Source of the DNA: an uncultured Solobacterium sp.
GTDB taxonomy: Bacteria > Bacillota_I > Bacilli_A > Erysipelotrichales > Erysipelotrichaceae
NCBI GenBank assembly: GCA_900547815.1
Contig: URHY01000002.1
Span: 1-64,000, forward strand
Direction of reading: 5' to 3'
Length of the DNA stretch: 64,000 bases
The position numbers were made by a program, and so were the translations under genes. The stretch's first letter is position 1. Every line of letters begins with the position of its first letter. The notes under the pieces were generated by a model. It saw only the letters and a program-made list of their open reading frames with translations. It was not told the origin of the DNA and did no database searches. Shown one piece after another: positions 1-7,859 of the stretch.

Positions 1-2
1 AG

Positions 3-62
3 GACGGAAGCCGTGAGCAGGAAGTAGAAATCTACTACCGCTTCATCGGCAAAATCGACTGA
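3..62 (+). CDS. large serine recombinase, C-terminal end only (partial)
   Basis: Only the last 19 codons and a TGA stop are present; the rest lies upstream of the window. The tail reads DGSREQEVEIYYRFIGKID, which I recognise as the C-terminus common in large serine recombinases (DUF4368 type) of conjugative and mobilisable elements in Clostridia. These enzymes integrate and excise elements through a phosphoserine intermediate. The 60 bases are visibly more GC-rich than the chromosome that follows, which fits horizontal origin. The identification rests on a short tail, so confidence is moderate. Confidence 0.6.
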   Translation, partial: DGSREQEVEIYYRFIGKID

Positions 63-98
63 CCTTTCTTTTTTACCCAACAATATCTTTAATTAAGG

Positions 99-194
99 GA
101 GACGGGTGCATCGGATCCAAGTACAACGAATCTAATGGCTTTAGCTAAGCTTTTTGGTGTCACTGCTGAAGAAATTTTAAAGGAAGTTAAATAA
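99..194 (+). pseudogene. XRE-family helix-turn-helix regulator, 3' stub
   Basis: This frame reads ETGASDPSTTNLMALAKLFG and ends VTAEEILKEVK then stop. It matches the second half of a Cro/C1 (XRE) HTH domain, which normally follows a Trp-Glu pair. Directly upstream in frame is a stop at 90-92, and the Trp codon is lost, so the N-terminal part of the gene is absent. Since the preceding DNA encodes a serine recombinase terminus, the gene was most likely split by element integration, with the other half beyond the far end of the element. The last 8 bases overlap the end of the convergent lysR gene. Confidence 0.55.
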
Positions 195-1062
195 ATTCTT
201 TACTGATTGAAAGATATTTATCAGCATAAATACTTTCTTTTTGCCAAATGATGTCAAAGTCATGTTGTAGTTTAAAATCATCTAAAGTAATTTCTTTGAG
301 TTCTTTTGATTTTAATTCTTTTTCTACAGCTATCTTATATATGAAAGAAATTCCACAATCTTTTTTCAATAGATTCATGATGGTATGCATATTTTCAACT
401 TGTGTATAATGTGTGAAATTTGAAATATGTAGACCATGGGCAATTAGGCTTTGTTCAAGAATATTTCTTGTTCCAGAACCTTTTTCACGCACTAAAAGAT
501 GTTCAGATATTAGATCATGAATGGTATGAGGTTCTTTATTAAATTGATGGGATGTAGCACAGACGGCAATATAGTCTTCTGTGCTATATTTTATGTGAGA
601 ATAGTTTTCTTTTGAATAATTTCCTTCGACAATGGCCATACTGATTTGACCTTGATCGAGTAATTCGAGCAGTTTAGATGTGTTGCCATAATGAAGGTGA
701 ATATTGATTTCTGGGTGATGAATAATAAAGTTTGCCAATTTATCTACAATCGCATATTCACCAATGGTCATAGTTACACCAATGGATAGTGTTTCAATGT
801 AGGATGTGATATTGTTGATTTCATTCATTATGGCTTGTTCATTATTTTTCATGGCTAATAGATGCTTATATAGTATTTCACCAGAAGGAGTTAGTGATAA
901 CTCTTTATTTTTGTATGCAAATAATGTGGTATTGTATTGTTTTTCTAAGAAATGGATGTGTTGCGATACGGCAGGTTGTGTGATATTTAATTGTTTGGCG
1001 GCTGTTGTAAAATTTAAAGTCTTACATACAGTAAGAAATGTCTTTGTTCGATAATCTAGCAT
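187..1062 (-). CDS. LysR-family transcriptional regulator
   Basis: The product is about 291 aa starting MLDYRTKTFLTVCKTLNFT. An N-terminal winged helix-turn-helix spans roughly residues 1-60 (AAKQLNITQPAVSQHIHFLE), followed by a periplasmic-binding-like effector domain, the standard LTTR layout and length. I chose the ATG at 1062 rather than an upstream in-frame start because AGAGG lies five bases before it. It is divergent from the YeiH-type exporter at 1165, sharing a promoter region of about 100 bases, so it probably controls that gene, as LysR regulators next to yeiH do elsewhere. The effector is unknown. Confidence 0.9.
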   Translation of the reverse strand: MLDYRTKTFLTVCKTLNFTTAAKQLNITQPAVSQHIHFLEKQYNTTLFAYKNKELSLTPSGEILYKHLLAMKNNEQAIMNEINNITSYIETLSIGVTMTIGEYAIVDKLANFIIHHPEINIHLHYGNTSKLLELLDQGQISMAIVEGNYSKENYSHIKYSTEDYIAVCATSHQFNKEPHTIHDLISEHLLVREKGSGTRNILEQSLIAHGLHISNFTHYTQVENMHTIMNLLKKDCGISFIYKIAVEKELKSKELKEITLDDFKLQHDFDIIWQKESIYADKYLSISKEFI

Positions 1063-1164
1063 AGGTACCTCTATTGATAAGAAATAATTATTGTTCAATA
1101 GAATTATATAATTTTACCTTATTGTTGTATAGTGATACAATTCTTCGCATGGAGGGAATTTTAA

Positions 1165-2190
1165 ATGAATTTTGTAAATAAATATGGAAAAGGCATTTTG
1201 GTTTGTCTTTTAATCGCGATTCCATCATGGATCATTGGAAAGATGTTTCCAGTCATTGGTGGGGCTGTCATTGCGATTCTTGCAGGAATGATTATCGCGA
1301 TGTTTTGGAATGATAAAGGAAAAGCAGAAGCTGGTATTAAATGGACTTCTAAGATAGTTTTACAGACGGCTGTTGTATTACTTGGATTTGGAATGAATTT
1401 AGGTGTTATTTTTGAAACGGGTAAACAATCTTTACCAATTATTCTTTGTACAATTACTACATCCTTAGTGCTTGCGTGGATTATGAAGAAAGTTTTGAAA
1501 GTGCCTTCAAATACGTCGATTCTTGTTGGTGTTGGTTCTTCGATTTGTGGGGGTTCTGCCATTGCGGCAACGGCACCTGTGATTGATGCGGATGATGATG
1601 AAATTGCCCAATCCATTGCGGTCATTTTCTTCTTTAATGTATTAGCCGCTATTTTCTTTCCAATGTTAGGAAAAGCACTTGGCTTTGATACAATGCATGG
1701 CGATGCCTTTGGCGTTTTTGCAGGAACAGCCATTAATGATACATCAAGTGTAACGGCTGCAGCTTCTACTTGGGATAGTATGTGGGGTCTTGGCAGTGCC
1801 ACATTAAATAAGGCAGTAACAGTAAAGTTGACTCGTACACTTGCGATTATTCCAATTACACTCGGACTATCTTTTGTTCGTGCTAAAAAAGAAAGACAAG
1901 CATCAAACTTTAGTTTGAAACGTGCCTTTCCAATGTTTATACTTTATTTTATTTTGGCAGCAATCTTTACAACCGTATGTGTAAATTTAGGAGTAGACTC
2001 TAGTGTATTTGCACCACTTAAAGAATTATCTAAGTTTTTGATCATTATGGCTATGGTAGCCATTGGACTTAACAGCAATGTGATTCAGTTGATCAAAACG
2101 GGTGGAAAGCCAATTGCGGTTGGTGCAACATGTTGGTGTGGTATCACAATTGTAAGTTTAGTGATGCAGCATGTGATGCATATTTGGTAA
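1165..2190 (+). CDS. YeiH-family putative sulfate exporter (UPF0324)
   Basis: A 341-aa integral membrane protein with about ten hydrophobic segments. The glycine-rich signature GVGSSICGGSAIAATAPVID near residue 130 and the conserved acidic run DADDDE mark the YeiH/UPF0324 family, proposed to export sulfate or small sulfonates; the substrate is not firmly established. The start has a GGAGGG site eight bases upstream. It is transcribed away from the LysR gene at 187-1062, which is the likely regulator. Length is normal for the family. Immediately after the stop codon begins a degenerate copy of another lysR gene end. Confidence 0.88.
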   Translation: MNFVNKYGKGILVCLLIAIPSWIIGKMFPVIGGAVIAILAGMIIAMFWNDKGKAEAGIKWTSKIVLQTAVVLLGFGMNLGVIFETGKQSLPIILCTITTSLVLAWIMKKVLKVPSNTSILVGVGSSICGGSAIAATAPVIDADDDEIAQSIAVIFFFNVLAAIFFPMLGKALGFDTMHGDAFGVFAGTAINDTSSVTAAASTWDSMWGLGSATLNKAVTVKLTRTLAIIPITLGLSFVRAKKERQASNFSLKRAFPMFILYFILAAIFTTVCVNLGVDSSVFAPLKELSKFLIIMAMVAIGLNSNVIQLIKTGGKPIAVGATCWCGITIVSLVMQHVMHIW

Positions 2191-2199
2191 ATTATGAAT

Positions 2200-2366
2200 T
2201 ATAAAGAAAGAGTATTAATTAATATTTGTGTGGTAATATTGGTTGCTCGACTTGCATCCTGGACAAGAAGAATTTCTCGTTCAGGATTTTTAATATTTAT
2301 GTGAATTTCAAAAATATCAGAATTTTTTGGATAGAATCCAATGCCGAGGTTGTGTTAGACTAAGGG
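2200..2366 (-). pseudogene. Decayed copy of the 3' end of the downstream lysR gene
   Basis: About 165 bases here match 2945-3131, the C-terminal coding end of the LysR gene at 2949-3818, in the same orientation. The copy has scattered substitutions and a 15-base deletion relative to the intact gene, located between two AATTCTTTTG-like runs. It carries no start and no remaining coding capacity. With the intact copy it brackets kptA as a direct repeat, so kptA probably arrived through a duplication or recombination at this lysR locus. Confidence 0.8.
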
Positions 2367-2382
2367 AAGATGGAGTAATTGT

Positions 2383-2922
2383 ATGAAAAATAAAACTGAA
2401 ATTAGTAAATATATAGCGTTAATATTGAGGCATAAACCTGAAACAATTGGAATTGAATTGGATGAACATGGTTGGGCTAATGTTGAAAAACTTATAAAAG
2501 GAATTAACGTGCAATATAGTTTCTCTAAAGATGATTTGGAAGAAATTGTTTCTACAGATAATAAACAAAGATATTCATTTAATGATGATAAAACATTAAT
2601 TAGAGCAAATCAGGGGCATTCGATTTCAGTAGATGTAGAACTAAAAAAAGTCACTCCACCGGATATTCTTTGGCATGGAACTGCAGAAAAGTATGTGAAT
2701 TCTATTGAACAGGAGGGTTTGCTTCCAATGTCTAGATTATATGTTCATTTATCAAACGATATGGATACTGCAAAAATAGTTGGTGCAAGGCATGGAAAAG
2801 TAGTGATTTTTCAGATTAACTCAAAACAAATGCATGAGGATGGGTATGAGTTTTATAGATCTGTAAATGGAGTCTGGTTAACAAAAAAAGTCCCCCTGAA
2901 TTATTTGCATAAATTAAAATAA
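2383..2922 (+). CDS. kptA: RNA 2'-phosphotransferase KptA/Tpt1
   Basis: A 179-aa protein of the KptA/Tpt1 family, which removes a 2'-phosphate from RNA using NAD+, giving ADP-ribose 1'',2''-cyclic phosphate. The family signatures are present: LRHKPE and LDEHGWANVEKLI in the N-terminal winged-helix half, and WHGTAEKYVNSIEQEGLLP followed by YVHLS in the NAD-binding half. Length is normal. A GGAG lies eight bases before the ATG. In bacteria the substrate is uncertain because tRNA splicing of the yeast type is lacking. The gene sits alone between two copies of a lysR 3' end, suggesting lateral acquisition. Confidence 0.93.
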   Translation: MKNKTEISKYIALILRHKPETIGIELDEHGWANVEKLIKGINVQYSFSKDDLEEIVSTDNKQRYSFNDDKTLIRANQGHSISVDVELKKVTPPDILWHGTAEKYVNSIEQEGLLPMSRLYVHLSNDMDTAKIVGARHGKVVIFQINSKQMHEDGYEFYRSVNGVWLTKKVPLNYLHKLK

Positions 2923-2948
2923 TGAGTAGGACTTTAGTAAACTTTGAA

Positions 2949-3818
2949 TTATAAAGAAAGTGTATCAATGAATTTTTGTGTGGCAATATTGGTTGCTCGA
3001 CTTGCATCCTGGACAAGAAGAATTTCTCGTTCAGGATTTTTTATATTTGTTTGAATTTCAAAAATGTCGGAATCTTTTGAAATCAATTCTTTTGGATAGA
3101 ATCCAATGCCTAGGTTATGCTTGACTAATGGAAATATTTGATCGGCAGTAGCCACTTCTAAATCGGTATGAAAAGGAATTTTTTGATTTAAGAACAAGTT
3201 TGAATAATAGGTATATGTACTTGTGTTTTTGCCTAAGGTAATAAATGGATAATGCGAGATTTGTTGGATGTCTAGAATTTCATTGCTTAAGCTTTCATAT
3301 TCTTTTCCACCAATTAATATTTCTTCAAAGCAGTAGAGTGAAGTAGTATGTAATGGCTTTTTGATGTTGATTGGACTTGTGACTACGGCAATATCGACAA
3401 TTCCTTTTTCTAAGGCGTCAACAGCTTGAATAGAGGAGTGGTTGGATAATTTGATTTTAACGTGGGGATAGGCTTTGTGGAAATGTTCAAGCTTGGATAA
3501 TAAAAAGATATTTAGAGCCGTTTCACTAACGCCAATTGAGATGTGTCCATGTTCTAAGGTTTTATTTGAAAGGATTTCACTTTCTCCTTGATAAAGTTGT
3601 TCAATCGCTATCGCAACATGTTCATAGAGTTGTTCACCTTCGGGTGTTAGAGTAATTCCTGAATGGGAGCGTACTAAAAGCTTACATCCAAATTCACTTT
3701 CTATGTTGTTCATGGTTCTTGAAATGTTAGGCTGGTTGTTGTGTAGGATTTTAGCGGCTTTTGAAAAGCTTTTATATTTAGCTACATAATAAAAGATGCG
3801 GTAATAGTCTAGTGTCAT
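2949..3818 (-). CDS. LysR-family transcriptional regulator
   Basis: A 289-aa LTTR. The HTH is at residues 1-60 (MTLDYYRIFYYVAKYKSFSK, then NNQPNISRTMNNIESEFG) and a substrate-binding domain follows. An upstream GGAGG on the minus strand supports the start. It is divergent from the orphan gene at 4002, with an AT-rich intergenic region of about 180 bases. Its 3' end is duplicated at 2200-2366. Target and effector cannot be inferred; the divergent orphan gene is the natural candidate target. Confidence 0.9.
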   Translation of the reverse strand: MTLDYYRIFYYVAKYKSFSKAAKILHNNQPNISRTMNNIESEFGCKLLVRSHSGITLTPEGEQLYEHVAIAIEQLYQGESEILSNKTLEHGHISIGVSETALNIFLLSKLEHFHKAYPHVKIKLSNHSSIQAVDALEKGIVDIAVVTSPINIKKPLHTTSLYCFEEILIGGKEYESLSNEILDIQQISHYPFITLGKNTSTYTYYSNLFLNQKIPFHTDLEVATADQIFPLVKHNLGIGFYPKELISKDSDIFEIQTNIKNPEREILLVQDASRATNIATQKFIDTLSL

Positions 3819-3924
3819 TGTATAACCTCCATATAATTTTTATATAATGCATATTTAAAATATACATTTCACATATTTTATAGGTGTTAGTATAATACTT
3901 TTAGTCTGAGTAGGCAAGCCATCA

Positions 3925-3971
3925 AAACAGATACAAAAGGTGTGTTAAAGGAAGACTTCTTGTATCTGTTT
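3925..3971. repeat. 12-bp perfect inverted repeat upstream of the 4002 gene
   Basis: AAACAGATACAA at 3925-3936 is repeated in inverted form at 3960-3971, separated by 23 bases. It lies between the second lysR gene and the start chosen for the orphan gene. It could be a regulator binding site or a leader hairpin; no U-run follows, so it is not an obvious intrinsic terminator. Confidence 0.7.
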
Positions 3972-4001
3972 GCCCAAAGGACTAGAAAAGAAGTGATAAG
4001 T

Positions 4002-4751
4002 ATGCCAACAATTTTTCCTAGGGAAGAAAAGGCAGAGGCTTTATTTGATAAGATTGCCAAGGATCCTAGAGCTTGTAAACGATTAATGGATGCCTTTTAT
4101 GAAGGTGTTGCCTGCGATGAGGATTCAGGTGTAGAAGAAGAGAGGGTACTTGTAGATAAACAAGTATTTACTAATGCACTATTTACTGCATATAAAAACA
4201 AAGATCTATCGGCATTTTTAATGGCTGTATGCGGCAATAGTATGTTTGACTTATTAAGAAACGCATTTTTAATTCCATTACGATTTAATGATAAAGGAAA
4301 AGAGAATCCAATTCTTTTAAGTGATGAAAATGGAAATATTATAGAAAGTGATATTCATATTCCAGATTTAAAGAAGCATATGTTTAAAAAGCTTGTAGAA
4401 AAAAATCGATACTTAGCGTATGGTTTTTTAGAACAGCATAGTTTTAAAGAGGATATGTCGATTAAAACAATTAAAAATGAATCACATTTAGGTATTCTAG
4501 TTGTTCAAGAAATGCCTGAAGAGGTTCATGAAAAGTTAAGTGATGCACAGATCTATTCAAACTTGTGGGATTCTATGATGAAGCTAGAAGATTTGTTGTA
4601 TAATGCATTCTTCTATTGTGGGGATTTTAAAGGAAAGTATTGTGTAGGTGTATTTTTACCATTTACACATTTTGAACATAATTTAGAGAAGAATATTGAA
4701 GTTTCAAATAGTATCTTATATGAATGTATACAAAAAATGCTGAACGATTAA
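4002..4751 (+). CDS. Hypothetical protein
   Basis: About 249 aa from MPTIFPREEK. I do not recognise a family. The sequence is soluble, mildly acidic, mostly helical at the N-terminus (FDKIAKDPRACKRLMDAFYE) with no signal peptide or membrane segment. An in-frame GTG at 3942 would add 20 residues, but it lies in the loop of an inverted repeat and lacks a ribosome site, so the ATG at 4002, preceded by AAGAAGTGAT, is preferred. It is divergent from a LysR gene and ends in a bidirectional terminator shared with the ThrE-type gene. Confidence 0.7.
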   Translation: MPTIFPREEKAEALFDKIAKDPRACKRLMDAFYEGVACDEDSGVEEERVLVDKQVFTNALFTAYKNKDLSAFLMAVCGNSMFDLLRNAFLIPLRFNDKGKENPILLSDENGNIIESDIHIPDLKKHMFKKLVEKNRYLAYGFLEQHSFKEDMSIKTIKNESHLGILVVQEMPEEVHEKLSDAQIYSNLWDSMMKLEDLLYNAFFYCGDFKGKYCVGVFLPFTHFEHNLEKNIEVSNSILYECIQKMLND

Positions 4752-4764
4752 GTTCAGCATTTTT
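4732..4764. terminator. Bidirectional intrinsic terminator
   Basis: AATGCTGAAC at 4736-4745 pairs with GTTCAGCATT at 4752-4761 around a 6-base loop; A-runs before and T-runs after serve both strands. The stop codon of the 4002 gene is inside the loop and the stop of the opposing gene overlaps the T-run. Confidence 0.85.
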
Positions 4765-6073
4765 ATGTGCAATATCGAAATGAGGGATCGGTTAAGATAC
4801 GGGCAAATATAAGTCCCATTGGAAGGGCCAAAACGATCAATAAAGATTGAATGAACCAGTTAGCTCCAATTGACATGGTAGATGCAAGCTCGAGATTATA
4901 GATAGCTCGATACATGTATAAACCTGGGACCATAATCACAATGGATGGTACGGTTATGGCAATTCTAGGATATCCTGTATTTCCTTTAATCATAGAGGCA
5001 AGTAGTCCGGCTGTTAATGCGCCAATAAAGGCTGCAGCTGCAGCGGGTAAAGATAAATCGACAAGTGTTAGTCGTAATGTGTTTGCGATGGCTCCAATGC
5101 ATCCGGCACTTGCGGCTATTTTTTTTGAACTGTTAAACATGATGGAGAATCCAAAGACACCTCCAAAACTGGTTAATAATCTTAAAAGTAATTTGGTTGA
5201 TGTTGAAATGTGTAGTTTCACAAAGTCTACAGGTTGAAGATGTAAGACTAAAGCGCAGATCCATGCAGTTAGTGTAGCAGCCAAAATAATGATAATGGCA
5301 TAGGCAAGTCTTTCAAGACCAGAACGAAGATCTAATTTAGCTAAGTCAATACCGCTTGTAATGAAAGGAAAGCCTGGAATAATGAAAAGCATAGAGCAGA
5401 TGTATCCGGCTTCATGTTGTGTGGCTATGCCAAAACAAGTTTCTAAAAAATTAAATAACAAGGCATAGGCAAGGCAGGCCAAAGAAACGCTGGCTGCTAC
5501 ATTTAAGAATAAGGTGTAGTTGTGTTTGATCAGTTTCATTCGAAGTGTATTGCCAAGTCCTGCACCAACAAAGGCACAAAGCATTTCAATGGGGCCTCCT
5601 CCAAGTAGAAAGGTAAAACAGCTACAGGCAAGAGCTGCAGCTAATCCTAGAATAATGGGGGAGTAGCTAGAGTGAATGCTTTCGATTTGGTCTAATTGAT
5701 TGTGAATCTCATTGCATGTGCATGTTTTACATTCGTCTTTAAAGTGATAAACAAAGTCTTCCATACGAGCAAGCTTGGATGTATTGACACTTGTATTATG
5801 TAAAGACAAGGATTGGGCGTGAGAGTCAATTCCATCAATGCATGTGTAGGAAATATTTGTAAGTCCAATGTCGGCAATACATGTAATGTTTAGTTCACGA
5901 GCAATAGTGTTCATTGAACTTCTGACTCTCCAGGCACCTGTACCACAGGCTAGAAGCATCAATCCAATTCTTCCTATAACGGATGATTTTTCTGTAAGAC
6001 TTGCATTTTCAATCTTAACTTTTGAATCTTTGTTCGTATATTCATGCCATGGAATGTCCATGTGGTTGTTCAT
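4763..6073 (-). CDS. Threonine/serine exporter family protein (ThrE-like, fused)
   Basis: About 436 aa from MNNHMDIPWHEY. The N-terminal third is a soluble domain (PF06738-like) with a Cys/His-rich stretch KDECKTCTCNEIHNQ. Some ten membrane segments follow, in two blocks: the first carries the family's GGGPIEMLCAFVGAGLG and the second ends in GNTGYPRIAITVPSIVIMVP, typical of the ThrE_2 half. This is the fused single-chain form; many Firmicutes split the halves into two genes. The family exports threonine and serine in Corynebacterium. A GGAGATGATCTT stretch before 6073 supports this start over an upstream ATG. Confidence 0.85.
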   Translation of the reverse strand: MNNHMDIPWHEYTNKDSKVKIENASLTEKSSVIGRIGLMLLACGTGAWRVRSSMNTIARELNITCIADIGLTNISYTCIDGIDSHAQSLSLHNTSVNTSKLARMEDFVYHFKDECKTCTCNEIHNQLDQIESIHSSYSPIILGLAAALACSCFTFLLGGGPIEMLCAFVGAGLGNTLRMKLIKHNYTLFLNVAASVSLACLAYALLFNFLETCFGIATQHEAGYICSMLFIIPGFPFITSGIDLAKLDLRSGLERLAYAIIIILAATLTAWICALVLHLQPVDFVKLHISTSTKLLLRLLTSFGGVFGFSIMFNSSKKIAASAGCIGAIANTLRLTLVDLSLPAAAAAFIGALTAGLLASMIKGNTGYPRIAITVPSIVIMVPGLYMYRAIYNLELASTMSIGANWFIQSLLIVLALPMGLIFARILTDPSFRYCT

Positions 6074-6178
6074 AAGATCATCTCCTATATCATTTATATA
6101 TAATACACATAGTATAAATATATATTCGATATTTAATTCCATGAATAGTATAGTCAAGAAAAAAAAGAAGTCAATTTC

Positions 6179-6541
6179 TTAATCAACTTCTTTATGAATC
6201 CATGTCATTAATACTTTAACGATATAGGCCTTTTGTCTAGGGCCTAGTGGCTGATTGAGTTTGATCTTATGCCACTTATATAGGCATTGTCTACAACAAC
6301 AGCCAGTAGCATGTTGGGCAATGAATACAGGATGTCCTTTGAATGGTGTTTGTTTACCATCGTTGGGTATATAGGCTGGAGCTAATCGTTTTTCAACAAA
6401 GTCGATGGCATGTTTTTCAATGGTATCCATTCCTTTGGCTTGAATATACTTTTTATCTTTTTGTTTCAGATGAAAACTGCTCCTAAATTTGGAGTGGGAT
6501 AGACGATTAAAAAGTTGTTCAAACCATTCGGATTCTGTCAT
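6179..6541 (-). CDS. DUF4186 domain-containing protein
   Basis: A 120-aa soluble protein that I place in DUF4186 from the block FIAQHATGCCCRQCLYKWHK, whose cysteines and histidines look like a metal site. Function is unknown for the family. GGAGC precedes the ATG. It lies between the ThrE-type exporter and the tRNA-Asn units, on the same strand as both, but a tRNA terminator lies directly upstream, so it probably has its own weak promoter. Confidence 0.8.
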   Translation of the reverse strand: MTESEWFEQLFNRLSHSKFRSSFHLKQKDKKYIQAKGMDTIEKHAIDFVEKRLAPAYIPNDGKQTPFKGHPVFIAQHATGCCCRQCLYKWHKIKLNQPLGPRQKAYIVKVLMTWIHKEVD

Positions 6542-6561
6542 AAATGCTCCTTATATATAAT

Positions 6562-6585
6562 AAAAAAACCAGCATTGCTGGTTTT
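6562..6585 (-). terminator. Terminator of the first tRNA-Asn
   Basis: On the minus strand AAAACCAGC, a 3-base loop, GCTGGTTTT and more T residues follow ten bases after the tRNA 3' end. Confidence 0.85.
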
Positions 6586-6594
6586 ATAATCAAG

Positions 6595-6670
6595 TGGCGC
6601 CTGAAACAAGACTCGAACTTGTGACCTGCCGGTTAACAGCCGGATGCTCTACCGACTGAGCTATTCAGGC
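6595..6670 (-). tRNA. tRNA-Asn (anticodon GTT)
   Basis: The minus strand folds as a cloverleaf: acceptor GCCTGAA pairing with TTCAGGC, D-arm GCTC..GAGC, anticodon loop CTGTTAA with anticodon GTT, T-loop TTCGAGT, discriminator G and an encoded CCA. It is 76 bases with CCA. It differs by a single D-loop base from the copy at 6802-6877. Its own promoter (RC of GTGCAA at 6721-6726 and ATAATA at 6698-6703, spaced 17) reads TTGCAC and TATTAT. Confidence 0.95.
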
Positions 6671-6697
6671 ATTTGTTTTTCACTTGACTGCTTAAAT

Positions 6698-6726
6698 ATA
6701 ATACCAAAAGATTTAGAGTTGTGCAA
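6698..6726 (-). promoter_or_regulatory. Promoter of the first tRNA-Asn
   Basis: On the minus strand TTGCAC (6726-6721) and TATTAT (6703-6698) are separated by 17 bases, with the tRNA 5' end about 28 bases downstream of the -10 hexamer. Confidence 0.8.
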
Positions 6727-6765
6727 GCACTTTTTTTTATTTTTTTAGATAAATTTTAATTCAGA

Positions 6766-6791
6766 AATAAAAAAACCGGCAATGCTGGTTT
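6766..6791 (-). terminator. Terminator of the second tRNA-Asn
   Basis: Minus-strand hairpin AAACCAGC / GCCGGTTT with a run of T residues, in the same position relative to its tRNA as the first unit. Confidence 0.8.
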
Positions 6792-6801
6792 CATAATCAA
6801 G

Positions 6802-6877
6802 TGGCGCCTGAAACAAGACTCGAACTTGTGACCTGCCGGTTAACAGCCGGATGCTCTACCAACTGAGCTATTCAGGC
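6802..6877 (-). tRNA. tRNA-Asn (anticodon GTT), second copy
   Basis: Identical to the copy at 6595-6670 except for one D-loop base (A against G on the plus strand, near 6861). The acceptor stem, GTT anticodon, T-arm and encoded CCA are all intact. The whole transcription unit, including promoter and terminator, is duplicated with a period of 207 bases. Confidence 0.95.
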
Positions 6878-6903
6878 ATTTGTGTTTCACTTGATGCCTG
6901 TAT

Positions 6904-6932
6904 ATAATATCAAAAGATGTTGTATTATGCAA
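6904..6932 (-). promoter_or_regulatory. Promoter of the second tRNA-Asn
   Basis: On the minus strand TTGCAT (6932-6927) and TATTAT (6909-6904) with 17-base spacing, the same arrangement as the first copy. Confidence 0.8.
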
Positions 6933-6983
6933 GTACTTTTTGTAAAATTATAATATATTATTATCTAAACGGAGGAATGGATT

Positions 6984-7859
6984 ATGTTAGATGCGATTGT
7001 AATGGATATGGATGGAACTTTATTGGATCCAAATAATAAGATTTTGCCAGAAACAAAAGAGGCTTTAATTGCTTGTCAAAAGCAGGGGACAAAGCTTGTG
7101 CTTGCTAGCGGTAGAAGTTATACAAGATTGCTTCCTTATGCTAAAGAATTAGAGATGGATGTATATGGTGGCTATTTGTTAGAGGTAGATGGTATTGCGT
7201 ATTATGATGTAAAGAAAGATGAGCGTCATGTTTTAAAACAGATGTATAAGGAAGATGTTGAGCCTGTATATGCGTATTTGATGCATAAAAATTGTGAAAC
7301 GATGGCTGTATTTAGTGATGGTCTATTTGATTATATTCCTGATCATATTATGGAAAAGAAAAAAGAATTGAGAAATTCAAAGGATTATCCAGAAGATTTT
7401 CCTTGGACGGGTGGTCCTTGGTCTTGGCTTGCGGATATGCGTGATGGTTATCCTAAGATTACGTATATTAAGGATCTTAGTGAAATCAAGTATCCTGTAA
7501 ATAAGATTCAAACTATTGAGGATGAAGAGGTTACTACCCAATTGGCTTTGGATATTCAAAATGAATTTAAAGATCAATATGAAGTGTTCCGTACTTGTCC
7601 TAGAGAACTTGAAGTATTGCCTAAAGGATATAGTAAAGGAGCTACTCTAGTTCGTATGATGGATATGTTTGGTTGGGACAAGGATAAAGTCTTCACATTT
7701 GGTGATGGTGAAAATGATGTGAGTATGTTTGGTGTTGTAACGCATAGTTTTGCGATGGGTCAGGCTTTGGATTATGTAAAAGAAAAAGCAGCTCATGTGA
7801 CCAAGTCCAATGTGGAACAGGGAATTGTAGCTGCTTTAAAGGATTTTAATATTTTGTGA
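6984..7859 (+). CDS. HAD-superfamily Cof-type phosphatase
   Basis: A 291-aa Cof/YidA-type HAD hydrolase, which removes phosphate from sugar phosphates or nucleotides through a phospho-aspartate. Motif I is DMDGTLLD at residues 8-15 with the nucleophile D8 and acid D10; motif II is the Ser in VLASGRSYTR; the Lys of motif III is in LPKGYSKG; motif IV is FGDGENDVSMF near residue 240. The C2-type cap lies between motifs II and III. GGAGG lies nine bases upstream of the ATG. It overlaps the convergent M42 peptidase gene by 14 bases. The exact substrate cannot be read from sequence. Confidence 0.9.
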   Translation: MLDAIVMDMDGTLLDPNNKILPETKEALIACQKQGTKLVLASGRSYTRLLPYAKELEMDVYGGYLLEVDGIAYYDVKKDERHVLKQMYKEDVEPVYAYLMHKNCETMAVFSDGLFDYIPDHIMEKKKELRNSKDYPEDFPWTGGPWSWLADMRDGYPKITYIKDLSEIKYPVNKIQTIEDEEVTTQLALDIQNEFKDQYEVFRTCPRELEVLPKGYSKGATLVRMMDMFGWDKDKVFTFGDGENDVSMFGVVTHSFAMGQALDYVKEKAAHVTKSNVEQGIVAALKDFNIL

